64,000 bases of DNA from Spirosoma utsteinense. GTDB taxonomy: Bacteria; Bacteroidota; Bacteroidia; Cytophagales; Spirosomataceae. The notes under the pieces are model-generated. The model worked only from the letters and a program-made list of their open reading frames with translations. It ran no database searches and was not told where the DNA came from. The stretch covers positions 62,001-126,000 of the forward strand of contig NZ_VFIA01000012.1 of NCBI RefSeq assembly GCF_014282275.1. Direction: 5' to 3'. Shown in pieces: positions 63,579-64,000 of the stretch. The translations under genes and the position numbers were made by a program. Position 1 is the stretch's first letter; every line of letters begins with the position of its first letter.

Positions 63579-64000
63579 TTAGTGAACGGTGTAGCCCTGC
63601 TTTTTCAGTTGTGCAGCGGTCATGTTAACCACATTGACATCCAGTTTAATGGGCGACAGGGGCGTGTTGGTCGAGTCGGTTTTGACGGCTACGATCGCGT
63701 CGATAACGTCCATTCCTTTAAACACCTGCCCAAATACCGTGAACTTATCATCCAGGCGGGCCAGGCCACTCTTGTTCTGGACAATGTAGAACTGGCATCC
63801 AGCCGATAATTTCTCCGGGTTGTCATCACGCCCGGCCCCTACGGCTCCATAGCTATGCCGTATGGTTGGAACAAACTCCGGCTTGAGCAGGTAGGGCGAT
63901 CCGGAGAATCCTGCTGGCGTGTCAGGACATCCGCCCTGCGCAACAAAATTAGCAATGACCCGGTTGAAGGTCAGGCTATCCCAGTAGGCTTCATTAGCCA
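63579..64000 (-). CDS. Cyclophilin-type peptidyl-prolyl isomerase (partial, cut by window edge)
   Basis: Minus strand, reading in from the window end to a TAA stop at 63579-63581. The visible part (about 140 residues) has the cyclophilin motifs LTFNRVIANFVAQGG, then QFYIVQNKSGLARLDDKFTV and FGQVFKGMDVIDAIV. It accelerates cis/trans proline isomerisation, probably exported. The N-terminus lies outside the window, so a signal peptide cannot be judged. It has no start in the window. Confidence 0.92.
   Translation of the reverse strand, partial: ANEAYWDSLTFNRVIANFVAQGGCPDTPAGFSGSPYLLKPEFVPTIRHSYGAVGAGRDDNPEKLSAGCQFYIVQNKSGLARLDDKFTVFGQVFKGMDVIDAIVAVKTDSTNTPLSPIKLDVNVVNMTAAQLKKQGYTVH

Overview
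The window looks like a chromosomal segment of an aerobic Bacteroidota, most likely a Cytophagales/Spirosoma-like organism (inference). The signs are Bacteroidota promoter elements (TAnnTTTG, in two cases exactly 19 bp from an upstream TTTG), few Shine-Dalgarno sequences, many lipoproteins and signal peptides of Bacteroidota type, a divergent ferredoxin / LuxC-like reductase pair, DUF4159-MoxR-DUF58 genes in one operon, and GxxExxY and TldD/TldE proteins. No phage, IS transposase, CRISPR array or rRNA is visible. There is one tRNA, tRNA-Leu(UAG).

Layout. 0.1-6.5 kb: an RND efflux operon (TolC-like, HlyD-like, AcrB-like) with a divergently placed TetR regulator; matching palindromes in front of both suggest one operator family. 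6.7-15.2 kb: housekeeping genes (receiver protein, YycJ-like hydrolase, trigger factor, tRNA-Leu, Rel/SpoT, Fur-family regulator, PurA). 15.4-17.2 kb: a Tat-exported molybdopterin sulfite-oxidase-like enzyme with its c-type cytochrome. 17.2-22.1 kb: a possible HolD (psi)-like protein whose gene carries an 11-C run, an ethanolamine-type permease, and two adjacent unknown coiled-coil membrane proteins. 22.4-25.0 kb: ammonium transporter plus outer-membrane porin. 25.3-36.1 kb: ferredoxin, acyl-CoA reductase, then a secreted hydrolase/lipoprotein region (three esterase-like proteins, GH16 glucanase, collagen-like lipoprotein, secreted lipase) and an ATP-grasp enzyme.

36.3-42.9 kb: a tandem duplication of a TldD/TldE protease pair. 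Both TldD copies have Tat signals and both TldE copies lack one. A GxxExxY gene flanked by short inverted repeats lies between the two pairs. 43.1-50.8 kb: a six-gene DUF4159-MoxR-DUF58-BatA-type operon with overlapping start/stop codons in its second half. 50.8-53 kb: exported Fe/Mn superoxide dismutase, RecR (TTG start) and ClpS. 53.1-64 kb: a sodium/solute symporter, a TlpA-like thioredoxin, a GNAT protein, a dienoyl-CoA reductase / dienoyl-CoA isomerase-like pair, an S41 protease, a PLP enzyme of Cys/Met metabolism, an FMN reductase, a cyclase with an extra N-terminal domain, and a cyclophilin cut by the window edge.

Intergenic regions hold many long, often perfect palindromes (arms of 22-43 bp) at gene ends. 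Two of them share the same core although they lie 40 kb apart. The least explained elements are this palindrome family, the GxxExxY cassette, the Tat-signal TldD/TldE pairs, the coiled-coil membrane pair, and a possible small RNA between purA and the sulfite-oxidase gene.
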